A DNA stretch of 14,694 nucleotides from an uncultured bacterium. Lineage in GTDB: Bacteria; Oederibacteriota; PGYV01; CAILUR01. The position numbers were made by a program, and so were the translations under genes. The notes under the pieces were generated by a model. It saw nothing but the letters and a program-made list of their open reading frames with translations. It had not been told where the DNA came from and made no database searches. The DNA lies in NCBI GenBank assembly GCA_903837445.1, contig CAILUR010000141.1, forward strand, positions 1 to 14,694, read 5' to 3'. Position 1 is the first letter of the stretch. Every line of letters starts with the position of its first letter. Below, in pieces: positions 1 to 6,762 of the stretch.

Positions 1-114
1 ATTAAACGCCATTTTTTTCAATAGACATTAATATAAAACTTCCTTTTACTATATTTAAGACACTTAAAATACAGAGAAGTTCTGCTGTTTTTGTCACCTA
101 CATATATTTTACCA
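1..114. other. AT-rich leader region without a convincing gene
   Basis: This stretch precedes the promoter of the PASTA gene. On the minus strand an ATG near position 34 follows an AAGGAAG-like sequence, but that frame stops after eight codons. Another minus-strand ATG at 12 runs off the window edge and lacks a Shine-Dalgarno sequence. I see no RNA gene and no clear terminator. It is best read as an intergenic region, possibly between divergent genes. Confidence 0.4.
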
Positions 115-143
115 TTGAAAAACCCATTTTCTTTCCTTATAAT
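115..143 (+). promoter_or_regulatory. Sigma70-type promoter of the PASTA-rpe-ffh operon
   Basis: A TTGAAA -35 box (115-120) is followed after exactly 17 nt by a perfect TATAAT -10 box (138-143). This predicts a transcript start near 150 and a leader of about 50 nt before the ATG at 202. No comparably good promoter is seen in the short gaps before rpe or ffh, so the three plus-strand genes are probably co-transcribed from here. The assignment rests on consensus match and spacing only. Confidence 0.8.
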
Positions 144-201
144 ATGAAAGTACTTTTAAAGCGGTTTAACACGCTTAACTTATAATAGTTCTGAGGATAA
201 T

Positions 202-1152
202 ATGGAAAAAATTAAACTTTCATTTTGGCTGAAAACTTTCGCGCTTGGTTTTTTTGTCGCGGTTATTTCTGCCTTTTTTATAATCAAAGTGGTCACTCTT
301 CTCAACACCATTACTATGCCTGATTTTACAGGTCTCTCCTATGAGAAAGCCGGAAAAATCGCCAAGCATTTAAAACTTGACCTGAAAGTAGAGAATGAAG
401 TTTACGATAATGTCTATGATACAGGAGCTGTTCTCTCTCAAGACATTAAACCAAAACTACATATTAAACGAGGCAGAACTATCTATGTGGTCATAAGCAA
501 GGGCTCAAAAATGGTAAAAGTACCTGAAATTACTGGGATAAATTATTCTAACGCTATTCTTGTGTTAAAACAGCTCGGGCTTGATATTGGTTTTGAAGCT
601 GTGATAGATACAAAACTTTACAACGAAAATACAGTACTTTCCCAATTCCCTCCAGTAGGGGCAGATGTCCCTTATGGTTATAAAATAAACATTCTTAAAT
701 GTTCTGGAAAAGAAAACTCCGCCTATAAGTTCCCTAATTTCACTGGCAAAAATATTTATACTGTCACCGGACTTTTAAAACAGCGTGAAATATATTCGCA
801 GAGCCTTACCACTATCATTGACGACTCTTTAGACTCTGGCACTGTCACCCAGCAGTCCCCTGAAGCTGGCTATATGCTCACGAAAGACACGCCAGTGTTC
901 TTGACCATAAGCAGAAAGACCAGTGATAAAAATTTAAAAGGTCGTTTGGTAAATATTTCATACACGCTCGAAGGGGCTGGCACCGCCAAACTTGTAAAAA
1001 TAAATCTTTTTGATATCACGGGCAGTAAAATTATTTTTAACCAAATGATGCAACCCGGCGAGACCACTGAATTAAAAGAATCAATGACTGGGGATGGGTT
1101 GGTGCAGGTATTTATCGGCCCTCTTATGGTCAAAGAAATTGATTTTAAATAA
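202..1152 (+). CDS. Membrane-anchored PASTA-repeat protein without a kinase domain
   Basis: The 316-residue protein has a short basic N-terminus, one membrane segment at about residues 12-35 and an extracytoplasmic part. Three PASTA-type repeats follow at about 38-101, 104-168 and 175-238. Each opens with a P-x-(F/I)-x-G-like motif and carries a late V-x-x-Q-x-P-x-x-G-like signature, clearest at Q148-G153 and Q218-G223. PASTA domains are known to bind peptidoglycan or muropeptides, usually on PknB/StkP kinases or class A/B penicillin-binding proteins. No kinase or transpeptidase domain is present. The tail (246-316) looks beta-rich and resembles, from memory, the domain after PASTA repeats in some clostridial PrkC kinases. 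GAGG at 193-196 supports the ATG. It is first in an operon with rpe and ffh. The likely role is sensing or binding cell wall, but the partner is unknown. Confidence 0.85.
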   Translation: MEKIKLSFWLKTFALGFFVAVISAFFIIKVVTLLNTITMPDFTGLSYEKAGKIAKHLKLDLKVENEVYDNVYDTGAVLSQDIKPKLHIKRGRTIYVVISKGSKMVKVPEITGINYSNAILVLKQLGLDIGFEAVIDTKLYNENTVLSQFPPVGADVPYGYKINILKCSGKENSAYKFPNFTGKNIYTVTGLLKQREIYSQSLTTIIDDSLDSGTVTQQSPEAGYMLTKDTPVFLTISRKTSDKNLKGRLVNISYTLEGAGTAKLVKINLFDITGSKIIFNQMMQPGETTELKESMTGDGLVQVFIGPLMVKEIDFK

Positions 1153-1193
1153 GTTTTAACTTTTACCCATTTTATAATTAAACGAGGTAATAT

Positions 1194-1853
1194 ATGAAAA
1201 AGTTTATGCTCTCTCCTTCTATTCTTGATGCAGATTTTTCGCGTTTGGACTCTGCTATAAAACTTCTTGACACGGCAAAAGTAGATTTCATTCACTTAGA
1301 TATTATGGATGGGCACTTTGTCCCGAATATAAGTTTCGGTCCAAAAATTATTAAGCCCTTACGCGCGCTAACAAAAATTCCTTTTGACACTCATCTTATG
1401 ATAAGTGCCCCAGAAAAATATTTGGATGGGTTTATAGACGCGGGATCTGACTATATCACAGTTCACTACGAGGCCTCTAAAGATATGCTTGGACTTATGA
1501 AAAGTATTAAAGCCCGTGGCGTGAAGTTCGGCATTTCCATAAAGCCAGGGACTCCAGTAGAGACCCTTTACGACTTGCTTCCTGAGCTCGACCTTGTCTT
1601 AATTATGAGTGTAGAACCTGGGTTTGGCGGACAAAAATTTATGATTGCTATGTTAGAAAAAGTAAAAAAGCTTCGCGCATTAAAAGATAAAAATAACTAT
1701 TCCTATATAATAGAAATAGACGGTGGCATTAACAAAGAAACTCTTCCTTCCGCTATCGAAGCTGGTGCAGATGCAGTAGTAGTCGGCAGCGCCATTTTCG
1801 GTGCGAAAGACCCAGCCGCGGAAATTGAAGCTTTGCGCGCCTGCGTTAAATAA
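1194..1853 (+). CDS. rpe: Ribulose-phosphate 3-epimerase
   Basis: This enzyme interconverts D-ribulose 5-phosphate and D-xylulose 5-phosphate in the cytosolic pentose phosphate pathway. The 219-residue length is normal for the single TIM-barrel domain. Family motifs are all present: PSIL with S9, the metal and catalytic cluster H34-x-D36 in HLDIMDGHFVPN, H67 in the DTHLM motif, the EPGFGGQ phosphate-side loop at 141-147, and D176 in EIDGGIN. The glycine-rich GADAVVVGSAIF segment (191-202) matches the C-terminal phosphate-binding region. GAGGT at 1184-1188 sets the ATG start. It lies 41 nt after the PASTA gene and 18 nt before ffh, so it is probably transcribed with both. No key residue is missing. 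Confidence 0.97.
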   Translation: MKKFMLSPSILDADFSRLDSAIKLLDTAKVDFIHLDIMDGHFVPNISFGPKIIKPLRALTKIPFDTHLMISAPEKYLDGFIDAGSDYITVHYEASKDMLGLMKSIKARGVKFGISIKPGTPVETLYDLLPELDLVLIMSVEPGFGGQKFMIAMLEKVKKLRALKDKNNYSYIIEIDGGINKETLPSAIEAGADAVVVGSAIFGAKDPAAEIEALRACVK

Positions 1854-1871
1854 CTTTTCGGAGTCTAAAAA

Positions 1872-3194
1872 TTGTTTGATAATATTTCAGCCAAATTATA
1901 TGAGGTCATGCGCAAGATAAAAGGCACTGGCGTCATAACAGAAAAAAATATTGAAGATGCGCTCAAAGAGATACGCATGGCATTGTTGGAAGCGGATGTC
2001 AGTTACAAAGTCGTAAAAGCGTTTATCGATTCCGTTAAGACAAAAGCCCTTGGTGAAGTGGTTTTAAAAGCCATTAGTCCAGGGCAACAATTTATTAAAA
2101 TAGTAAACGATGAACTTGTCTCTTTTTTAGGGGATGCAGAAAAACCCTTGGATTATTCAAAGCAACCCCTGCTCATTTTACTTGTAGGACTACAGGGATC
2201 GGGCAAAACTACAATCGCGGCAAAACTTGCCAGATTTTTAAAGACAGAAAAGAATTTTAAAAAACTTTTACTTGTAGGCGCCGACACCTATAGACCCGCC
2301 GCCAAAGACCAGCTAAAAAAACTGGCTTCCACAATAGATGTCCCCTTTTATACCGAAGACCATAATGATGCTATAAAAATCGTACAAAACGCTTACACCT
2401 TGGCACAGGATGAGCTTTATCAGGCGGTCATTTTCGATACCGCAGGCCGTTTACACATTGACGAAGATATGCTCGCCGAACTAAAAAAAATGAAAGCCCT
2501 GATTCCCTTTACCGAAATACTTTTAGTCGCTGACTCTATGCTCGGACAAGAAGCGGTAAATATCGCAAAGGGCTTTAACGAGGCCTTGGGAATTACAGGA
2601 CTGGTATTAACAAAAGTAGATGGCGACTCCCGCGGGGGTGCGGCACTGAGTATGAAATACATAACGGCAGTCCCTATAAAGTTTATGGGCACTGGCGAGA
2701 AACTTGAAAAGTTTGAATATTTTTACCCCGAGCGTGTGGCTTCCAGAATTCTCGGTATGGGAGATGTGGTTTCTTTAGTTGAGCACATAGAAAAAACAGT
2801 GGCTATAGAAGATGCTCAAAAAGCCGAAGCCAAGTTTCGCAAAGCCAACTTTAACTTGGAAGATTTTTTAGAACAAATGCAGGCAATGAAAAAAATGGGA
2901 CCTATGGAAGACCTTTTAAAAATGATTCCAGGCGGCGCCCAGTTAGGAAATATAAACATAGATGAAAAGCATATGAAATCTTTAGAAGCCATAATCCTAT
3001 CTATGACCCCGAAAGAACGCAATCACCCAGAAATAATAAATGACTCCAGAAAAAAACGCATAGCCAAGGGGAGCGGGACCACAAGTGAAAAGGTTAATAA
3101 ACTGTTAAAACAGTTTGCACAGGCAAGAAAAATGATGAAACAGATGTCCAGAAAAAAACACGGAAAGCCTTCATTCCCAGGAATGCCTTTTTAA
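1872..3194 (+). CDS. ffh: Signal recognition particle GTPase Ffh (SRP54)
   Basis: Ffh binds signal sequences of nascent membrane proteins and, with 4.5S RNA and FtsY, delivers ribosomes to the membrane. The 440-residue protein has the full N-G-M layout. The helical N domain covers about 1-95. The GTPase motifs are GLQGSGKTT (106-114), DTYRPAA (138-144), DTAGR (189-193), TKVDGDSRGG (247-256) and GTGEK (273-277). The methionine-rich M domain starts at about 295, with the RNA-binding SRKKRIAKGSG segment at 392-402 and the usual short PGMPF-type end. The start is TTG at 1872, supported by GGAG at 1860-1863 and by the correct N-terminus for the family; no ATG lies at an equivalent place. It ends convergently 19 nt from the importer operon. 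The SRP RNA gene is not in the window. Confidence 0.97.
   Translation: MFDNISAKLYEVMRKIKGTGVITEKNIEDALKEIRMALLEADVSYKVVKAFIDSVKTKALGEVVLKAISPGQQFIKIVNDELVSFLGDAEKPLDYSKQPLLILLVGLQGSGKTTIAAKLARFLKTEKNFKKLLLVGADTYRPAAKDQLKKLASTIDVPFYTEDHNDAIKIVQNAYTLAQDELYQAVIFDTAGRLHIDEDMLAELKKMKALIPFTEILLVADSMLGQEAVNIAKGFNEALGITGLVLTKVDGDSRGGAALSMKYITAVPIKFMGTGEKLEKFEYFYPERVASRILGMGDVVSLVEHIEKTVAIEDAQKAEAKFRKANFNLEDFLEQMQAMKKMGPMEDLLKMIPGGAQLGNINIDEKHMKSLEAIILSMTPKERNHPEIINDSRKKRIAKGSGTTSEKVNKLLKQFAQARKMMKQMSRKKHGKPSFPGMPF
3172..3192 (+). terminator. Possible terminator hairpin overlapping the ffh stop
   Basis: CATTCC (3172-3177) and GGAATG (3180-3185) form a perfect 6-bp inverted repeat with a minimal loop, effectively a 5-bp stem with a 4-nt loop. 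It is followed after two bases by five T residues (3188-3192) and a second T-rich run near 3200-3207. It lies inside the last ffh codons, at the junction of two converging operons, where a terminator is expected. The stem is short, so efficiency is uncertain. Confidence 0.35.
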
Positions 3195-3213
3195 AATCGT
3201 TTTTCTTTCACCT

Positions 3214-3999
3214 TTATGTAAAACAGTTCTGAGTCCCTGGTATCGCTTTCAATAAAAGCTTTGTATATTCGCTTTGTGGTTTTGCGTAAACTTCTGCAGT
3301 GTTTCCCCTTTCTTCTATCTTGCCGTTATACATTACTATTATTTCATCTGCGATACTCTTTACCACTCTCAAATCGTGCGTGATAAATATTATAGAAATA
3401 TTTTTTTCTTTATTTATATCACTGAAAAGTTTAAGAATCCTTGCCTGCACAGACACATCCAAAGATGACACGGGTTCATCCGCCACGAGCACTTCTGGTT
3501 TTAAACACAGCGCTCTGGCTATGCCTACTCTCTGCCGTTGCCCGCCTGAGAGTTCGTGTGGAAACTTTTGATATATTTCTCTTTGTAAACCCACTGCTTC
3601 CAGTGCGCGGACAGTTTCATTTTTCAAGGTCTGCCCTTTTAAACCAAAATGAAAAGTTATGGCTTCTTCCAGCATTTCGCCAGTCCTATACCGGGGATTC
3701 AAAGAATTAAAAGTATCTTGAAACACATATTGTACTTTGCGCCTTGTGTCTTTATTGCTATAGTTCAAAACTTGCCCTTTCAAAATTATCTCTCCACTAT
3801 CCGGTGTCTCAAGTCCACAGATACATCTTGCCATAGTACTTTTGCCAGAACCGCTCTCGCCCACTACAGCGAGAATGCCACCTGTTTTCAAACTAAAAGA
3901 AACTCCATCCACAGCCTTGACTGGCGCTTTGGCTTTTTCAAATAGGTGTTCCACTTTAAAATACTTTTTCAAACCTTTCACTTCAAGTATTGTTTCCAT
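3214..3999 (-). CDS. Peptide/oligosaccharide-type ABC importer ATPase, OppF/DppF-like
   Basis: This is a cytoplasmic ATP-hydrolysing subunit of an Opp/Dpp-class importer. Its 261 residues contain Walker A GESGSGKST (47-55), a Q-loop in the VFQDTFNSLNPR segment (about 92-103) that is typical of OppF/DppF, the signature LSGGQRQR (150-157), Walker B LVADEPVSSLD (171-181) and the switch histidine H208. The chain ends soon after the ABC core, so the cysteine-bearing oligopeptide C-terminal extension seen in its partner is absent. It is the last gene of the six-gene operon, one nt behind the OppD-like gene, with GAAGGA upstream of its ATG. It should pair with the 4001-4966 product as an asymmetric ATPase dimer. 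The substrate cannot be told from the ATPase. Confidence 0.92.
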   Translation of the reverse strand: METILEVKGLKKYFKVEHLFEKAKAPVKAVDGVSFSLKTGGILAVVGESGSGKSTMARCICGLETPDSGEIILKGQVLNYSNKDTRRKVQYVFQDTFNSLNPRYRTGEMLEEAITFHFGLKGQTLKNETVRALEAVGLQREIYQKFPHELSGGQRQRVGIARALCLKPEVLVADEPVSSLDVSVQARILKLFSDINKEKNISIIFITHDLRVVKSIADEIIVMYNGKIEERGNTAEVYAKPQSEYTKLLLKAIPGTQNCFT

Positions 4000-4000
4000 A

Positions 4001-4966
4001 TTAGTCCTTCACGGGATAAAAACATCTCACAGCGTGTCCCTCTTTTACCTTTTCATACTCAGGATGCATAGTCCCGCACTTAGGTTTTGCTGTCGCGCAT
4101 CTCCCGAAAAATCTACATTTATTTTCTTTCGTGGTCATATCTGGCACTTCTCCAGGTATAATTTTAAAGTCACGCGCCTCAGCGTTTATATCAGGAATAA
4201 GTTCAAAAAGCGCTCGCGAATATGGATGCATAGCATCTTTTTCTTGACTTATTTTGCCCTCTTCCACTATTTCTCCCGCGTACATTACCACTATCCTTTG
4301 AGCCATATCCACTGCTAAATGTAAATCGTGAGTTATCAATATCAAAGTTAAGTTCCTGTCTTTTTTAAGTTTTTTCAAAAGTGCCATTATCTGCGCCTGC
4401 ACAGTCACATCCAACGCCGTGGTCGGTTCATCCGCTATAAGGATTTCGGGATTACAAGATAAAGCAATTGCTATCATAACTCTTTGCTGTTGCCCTCCCG
4501 AGAGCTGATGCGGATATGCCTTGTAAATCCTTTCCCTATCATTTAGTCCTGTTTCTTCCAAGAGGGCGAGCCCGCGTTTTTCGAGTTCTGGTTTTTCTAA
4601 TTTACCAAAATGTGCGGTTATAGTTTCCTCTATTTGTTCTTTGACTGTAAACACAGGATTCAAAGCAGCCCCTGCTTCTTGAAAAATAATTCCTATTTCT
4701 TTGCCCCTTATATTTTCAAGGACTTTTTTTCCAGCAGAAAGTATTTCCATATCATTTATTTTAACTGTTCCACTTTTCACTGCATTCAAAGCCACAAGGT
4801 TTATAAGCGCAGATGCCAAAGTGGATTTTCCGCATCCTGACTCTCCCACAATAGCTATGGCCTCACCTTTTTGAATATGTAACTCCACCCCTGTCAAGGC
4901 GTGCACAAGCCCTTCTTTTATTTTATATTCTACTGTGAGGTTTTGTATTTCAATTATGTTTTTCAC
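4001..4966 (-). CDS. Peptide/oligosaccharide-type ABC importer ATPase, OppD/DppD-like
   Basis: The 321-residue ATPase carries Walker A GESGCGKST (41-49), the QEAGAALNP Q-loop segment (96-104) typical of OppD/DppD, the signature LSGGQQQR (155-162), Walker B ILIADEPTTALD (175-186) and H213. The C-terminal extension keeps the Opp-type cysteine pattern C284, C290, C297 and C315. In a mycobacterial OppD structure, known to me from the literature, such cysteines hold an iron-sulfur cluster; whether they do so here is inference. The start codon is GTG (complement of 4964-4966) with AGGT upstream, 4 nt after the OppC-like gene. It works with the OppF-like ATPase and the OppB/OppC-like permeases next to it. 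Confidence 0.93.
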   Translation of the reverse strand: MKNIIEIQNLTVEYKIKEGLVHALTGVELHIQKGEAIAIVGESGCGKSTLASALINLVALNAVKSGTVKINDMEILSAGKKVLENIRGKEIGIIFQEAGAALNPVFTVKEQIEETITAHFGKLEKPELEKRGLALLEETGLNDRERIYKAYPHQLSGGQQQRVMIAIALSCNPEILIADEPTTALDVTVQAQIMALLKKLKKDRNLTLILITHDLHLAVDMAQRIVVMYAGEIVEEGKISQEKDAMHPYSRALFELIPDINAEARDFKIIPGEVPDMTTKENKCRFFGRCATAKPKCGTMHPEYEKVKEGHAVRCFYPVKD

Positions 4967-4970
4967 TTTG

Positions 4971-5774
4971 CTACCTGCTCAATTTGGGATTAAAGAAATC
5001 TCTCAACCCTTCCCCTAATAAATTGTATGAAAACACCGCCAGAAAAATTGCCAATCCCGGAAATGCCGTCAACCACCACCCCGTTTCTATATAGTCCTTG
5101 CCTGAAGAAAGGATATTCCCCCAGCTCGCGGCAGGTGGTTGCACGCCCAGCCCTAAAAAAGAAAGTCCTGACTCGGTAAGGATTGCTCCCGATACTCCAA
5201 AAATCATATACACAAAAACAGGCCCCAAAGCATTTGGCATAATATGTTTTGCTATTATCATTTTTTTCGGTAAGCCCAGCACGCGCGTGGCATCTATGTA
5301 TGGAGCTTTTTTTATACTCATTACTTCTGCTCTTATTATCCTTGCTATATCCGGCCACGAGGTAAGCCCTATGATTATCATTATATTTGTTATGGAGGGA
5401 CCCAAAAATACCACAAGCATAAGAATTACAAAAAGAGTGGGAATGGTCAAAATTATATCCACGGTTCGCATTATTATATTATCCATAACTCCGCCATAAT
5501 ATCCTGCTAGCGCGCCTACCAAAAGTCCTATAAAAGTAGCTATGAGCACAGCTATTATTCCCACACTCATAGAGACGCGACCGCCATAAAGCATTCGCGA
5601 CAACACATCCCTCCCAAGTTCATCCGTGCCGAGTATGTGTTTAACAGATGGCGCAGTAAGTCGCTCCACCACGCTTTGAGTGTTCGGTGCATATGGGGTT
5701 AAAACAGGTGCAAACAAAGCTGCCAAGACAAGAATACCTACTCCCAATAATCCGGCAAGGGTTCTTTTATTCAT
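4971..5774 (-). CDS. Opp/Dpp-type ABC importer permease, OppC-like
   Basis: This inner-membrane permease is the C-type subunit of an Opp/Dpp importer. The 267 residues have an N-terminal membrane segment (about 7-27), the family motif HILGTDELGRDVLSR (46-60), and further helices at about 70-92, 108-126, 128-142, 185-205 and 235-253. The cytoplasmic coupling loop that contacts the ATPase lies at about 147-181 and contains the DATRVLG core. The C-terminal EGLRDFFNPKL segment is typical of the family. It starts 4 nt after the OppB-like gene with AGGTGAG as ribosome binding site, and is 4 nt from the OppD-like gene. It forms the membrane pore with the 5779-6750 product. Substrate class is not deducible. 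Confidence 0.93.
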   Translation of the reverse strand: MNKRTLAGLLGVGILVLAALFAPVLTPYAPNTQSVVERLTAPSVKHILGTDELGRDVLSRMLYGGRVSMSVGIIAVLIATFIGLLVGALAGYYGGVMDNIIMRTVDIILTIPTLFVILMLVVFLGPSITNIMIIIGLTSWPDIARIIRAEVMSIKKAPYIDATRVLGLPKKMIIAKHIMPNALGPVFVYMIFGVSGAILTESGLSFLGLGVQPPAASWGNILSSGKDYIETGWWLTAFPGLAIFLAVFSYNLLGEGLRDFFNPKLSR

Positions 5775-5778
5775 TTTC

Positions 5779-6750
5779 TCACCTATACCTTATGCGCGGG
5801 TCCACAAGCGCGTAAGCAATATCTGCGATAAGGTTACCGAGCAAAGTTAAAAAAGCCGCAATGGTAGCGACGCCCATAATTACTGGATAATCAAAAGACA
5901 AAGCTGACTCATAAGCAAGCCGACCCATACCAGGCCAGGAAAAAATAGTTTCAAAAATAAAACTTCCGCCAATCAAGCCTGGTAAAGAAAGTCCCAAAAG
6001 AGTTATCACAGGCAATAAAGAATTTTTAAGTGCACTTTTATATATGACTGTTTTTTCTGGCATCCCTTTTGCATATGCCGCCTTTATATAATACTGAGAA
6101 AGTGTTTCCACCATACTGGATTTCACATATCTTGAAATATATGCCAGCCCGCCGAAAGCCGTGACAAAAACAGGAAGGATTAAGTGCAAAATCAAATCCC
6201 CTATTTTTTGCATTGGTGACATATAGTCAAATCCCAGCGACACCATACCTGACACTGGTAACCATCGCAAGACCACTCCAAACAAAATCATAAGTAAAAG
6301 TGCCAACCAAAAAGAAGGCAGTGAATACCCTATAAAAGTTATCACCGACATTACTTTATCAAAAGTCCCACCATTTTTTACGGCAGAGGCCACACCTATA
6401 CCTATCCCCACAATAAAAATAAGTACCAGAGAAATTAGATTTAAAAGTAGAGTGGCAGGCAGGCGTTCGTATATTTTATCCATAACAGGTCTTTGGTCTA
6501 TAAAAGAAGTGCCAAAATCAAATCTCAATACTCGTGAAACCCAATCAAGATATTGAGTGTGCAGGGGTTTATCAAGTCCATAAAGAGTTTTTAAACGGGC
6601 GACAGAATCCGGAGAGACTTTGATATTCATTTGCATATTGACAGAAGTATACCCGCCAGGAGTCAAATGAATAATCGCAAAAGTAATAAGGGTTATGCCT
6701 ATGAGCACCGGGAATATGAGAAGCAGTCTTTTAAGGACATACTTTCCCAT
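5779..6750 (-). CDS. Opp/Dpp-type ABC importer permease, OppB-like
   Basis: This 323-residue inner-membrane protein begins with the characteristic OppB/DppB N-terminus: KRLLLIFPVLIGITLITF, then IIHLTPG. The YGLDKPLHTQYLDWVSRVL segment (57-75) and the FGTSF motif (79-83) are also typical. Six membrane helices can be placed. The ATPase-contacting loop is near 213-247 and includes the YIKAAYAKGM core (221-230). The GGSFIFETIFSWPGMGRL signature (261-278) and the C-terminal DPRIRYR are standard for the family. It follows the MalG-like gene by only 12 nt and lacks an obvious strong ribosome binding site, so translation may depend on coupling to that gene. This ties the Opp block to the carbohydrate-type permeases. 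Confidence 0.93.
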   Translation of the reverse strand: MGKYVLKRLLLIFPVLIGITLITFAIIHLTPGGYTSVNMQMNIKVSPDSVARLKTLYGLDKPLHTQYLDWVSRVLRFDFGTSFIDQRPVMDKIYERLPATLLLNLISLVLIFIVGIGIGVASAVKNGGTFDKVMSVITFIGYSLPSFWLALLLMILFGVVLRWLPVSGMVSLGFDYMSPMQKIGDLILHLILPVFVTAFGGLAYISRYVKSSMVETLSQYYIKAAYAKGMPEKTVIYKSALKNSLLPVITLLGLSLPGLIGGSFIFETIFSWPGMGRLAYESALSFDYPVIMGVATIAAFLTLLGNLIADIAYALVDPRIRYR

Positions 6751-6762
6751 AGGGTTTGCTTA

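Noticed and set aside
10..34. Possible start of a divergent minus-strand gene at the left edge
   Set aside because: The frame with an AAGGAAG-like upstream sequence stops after eight codons, and the other ATG has no ribosome binding site and only three codons in view.
870..1295. Open reading frame of 141 codons on the minus strand
   Set aside because: It lies antisense to the well-supported PASTA and rpe genes, has no ribosome binding site and no recognisable domain.
3842..4318. Plus-strand open frame of 158 codons across the OppF/OppD junction
   Set aside because: It is antisense to two intact ABC ATPases with all motifs and has no homology signal or ribosome binding site.
4990..5358. Second minus-strand frame of 122 codons inside the OppC-like gene
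   Set aside because: It is an alternative frame of a complete permease gene and shows no domain of its own.
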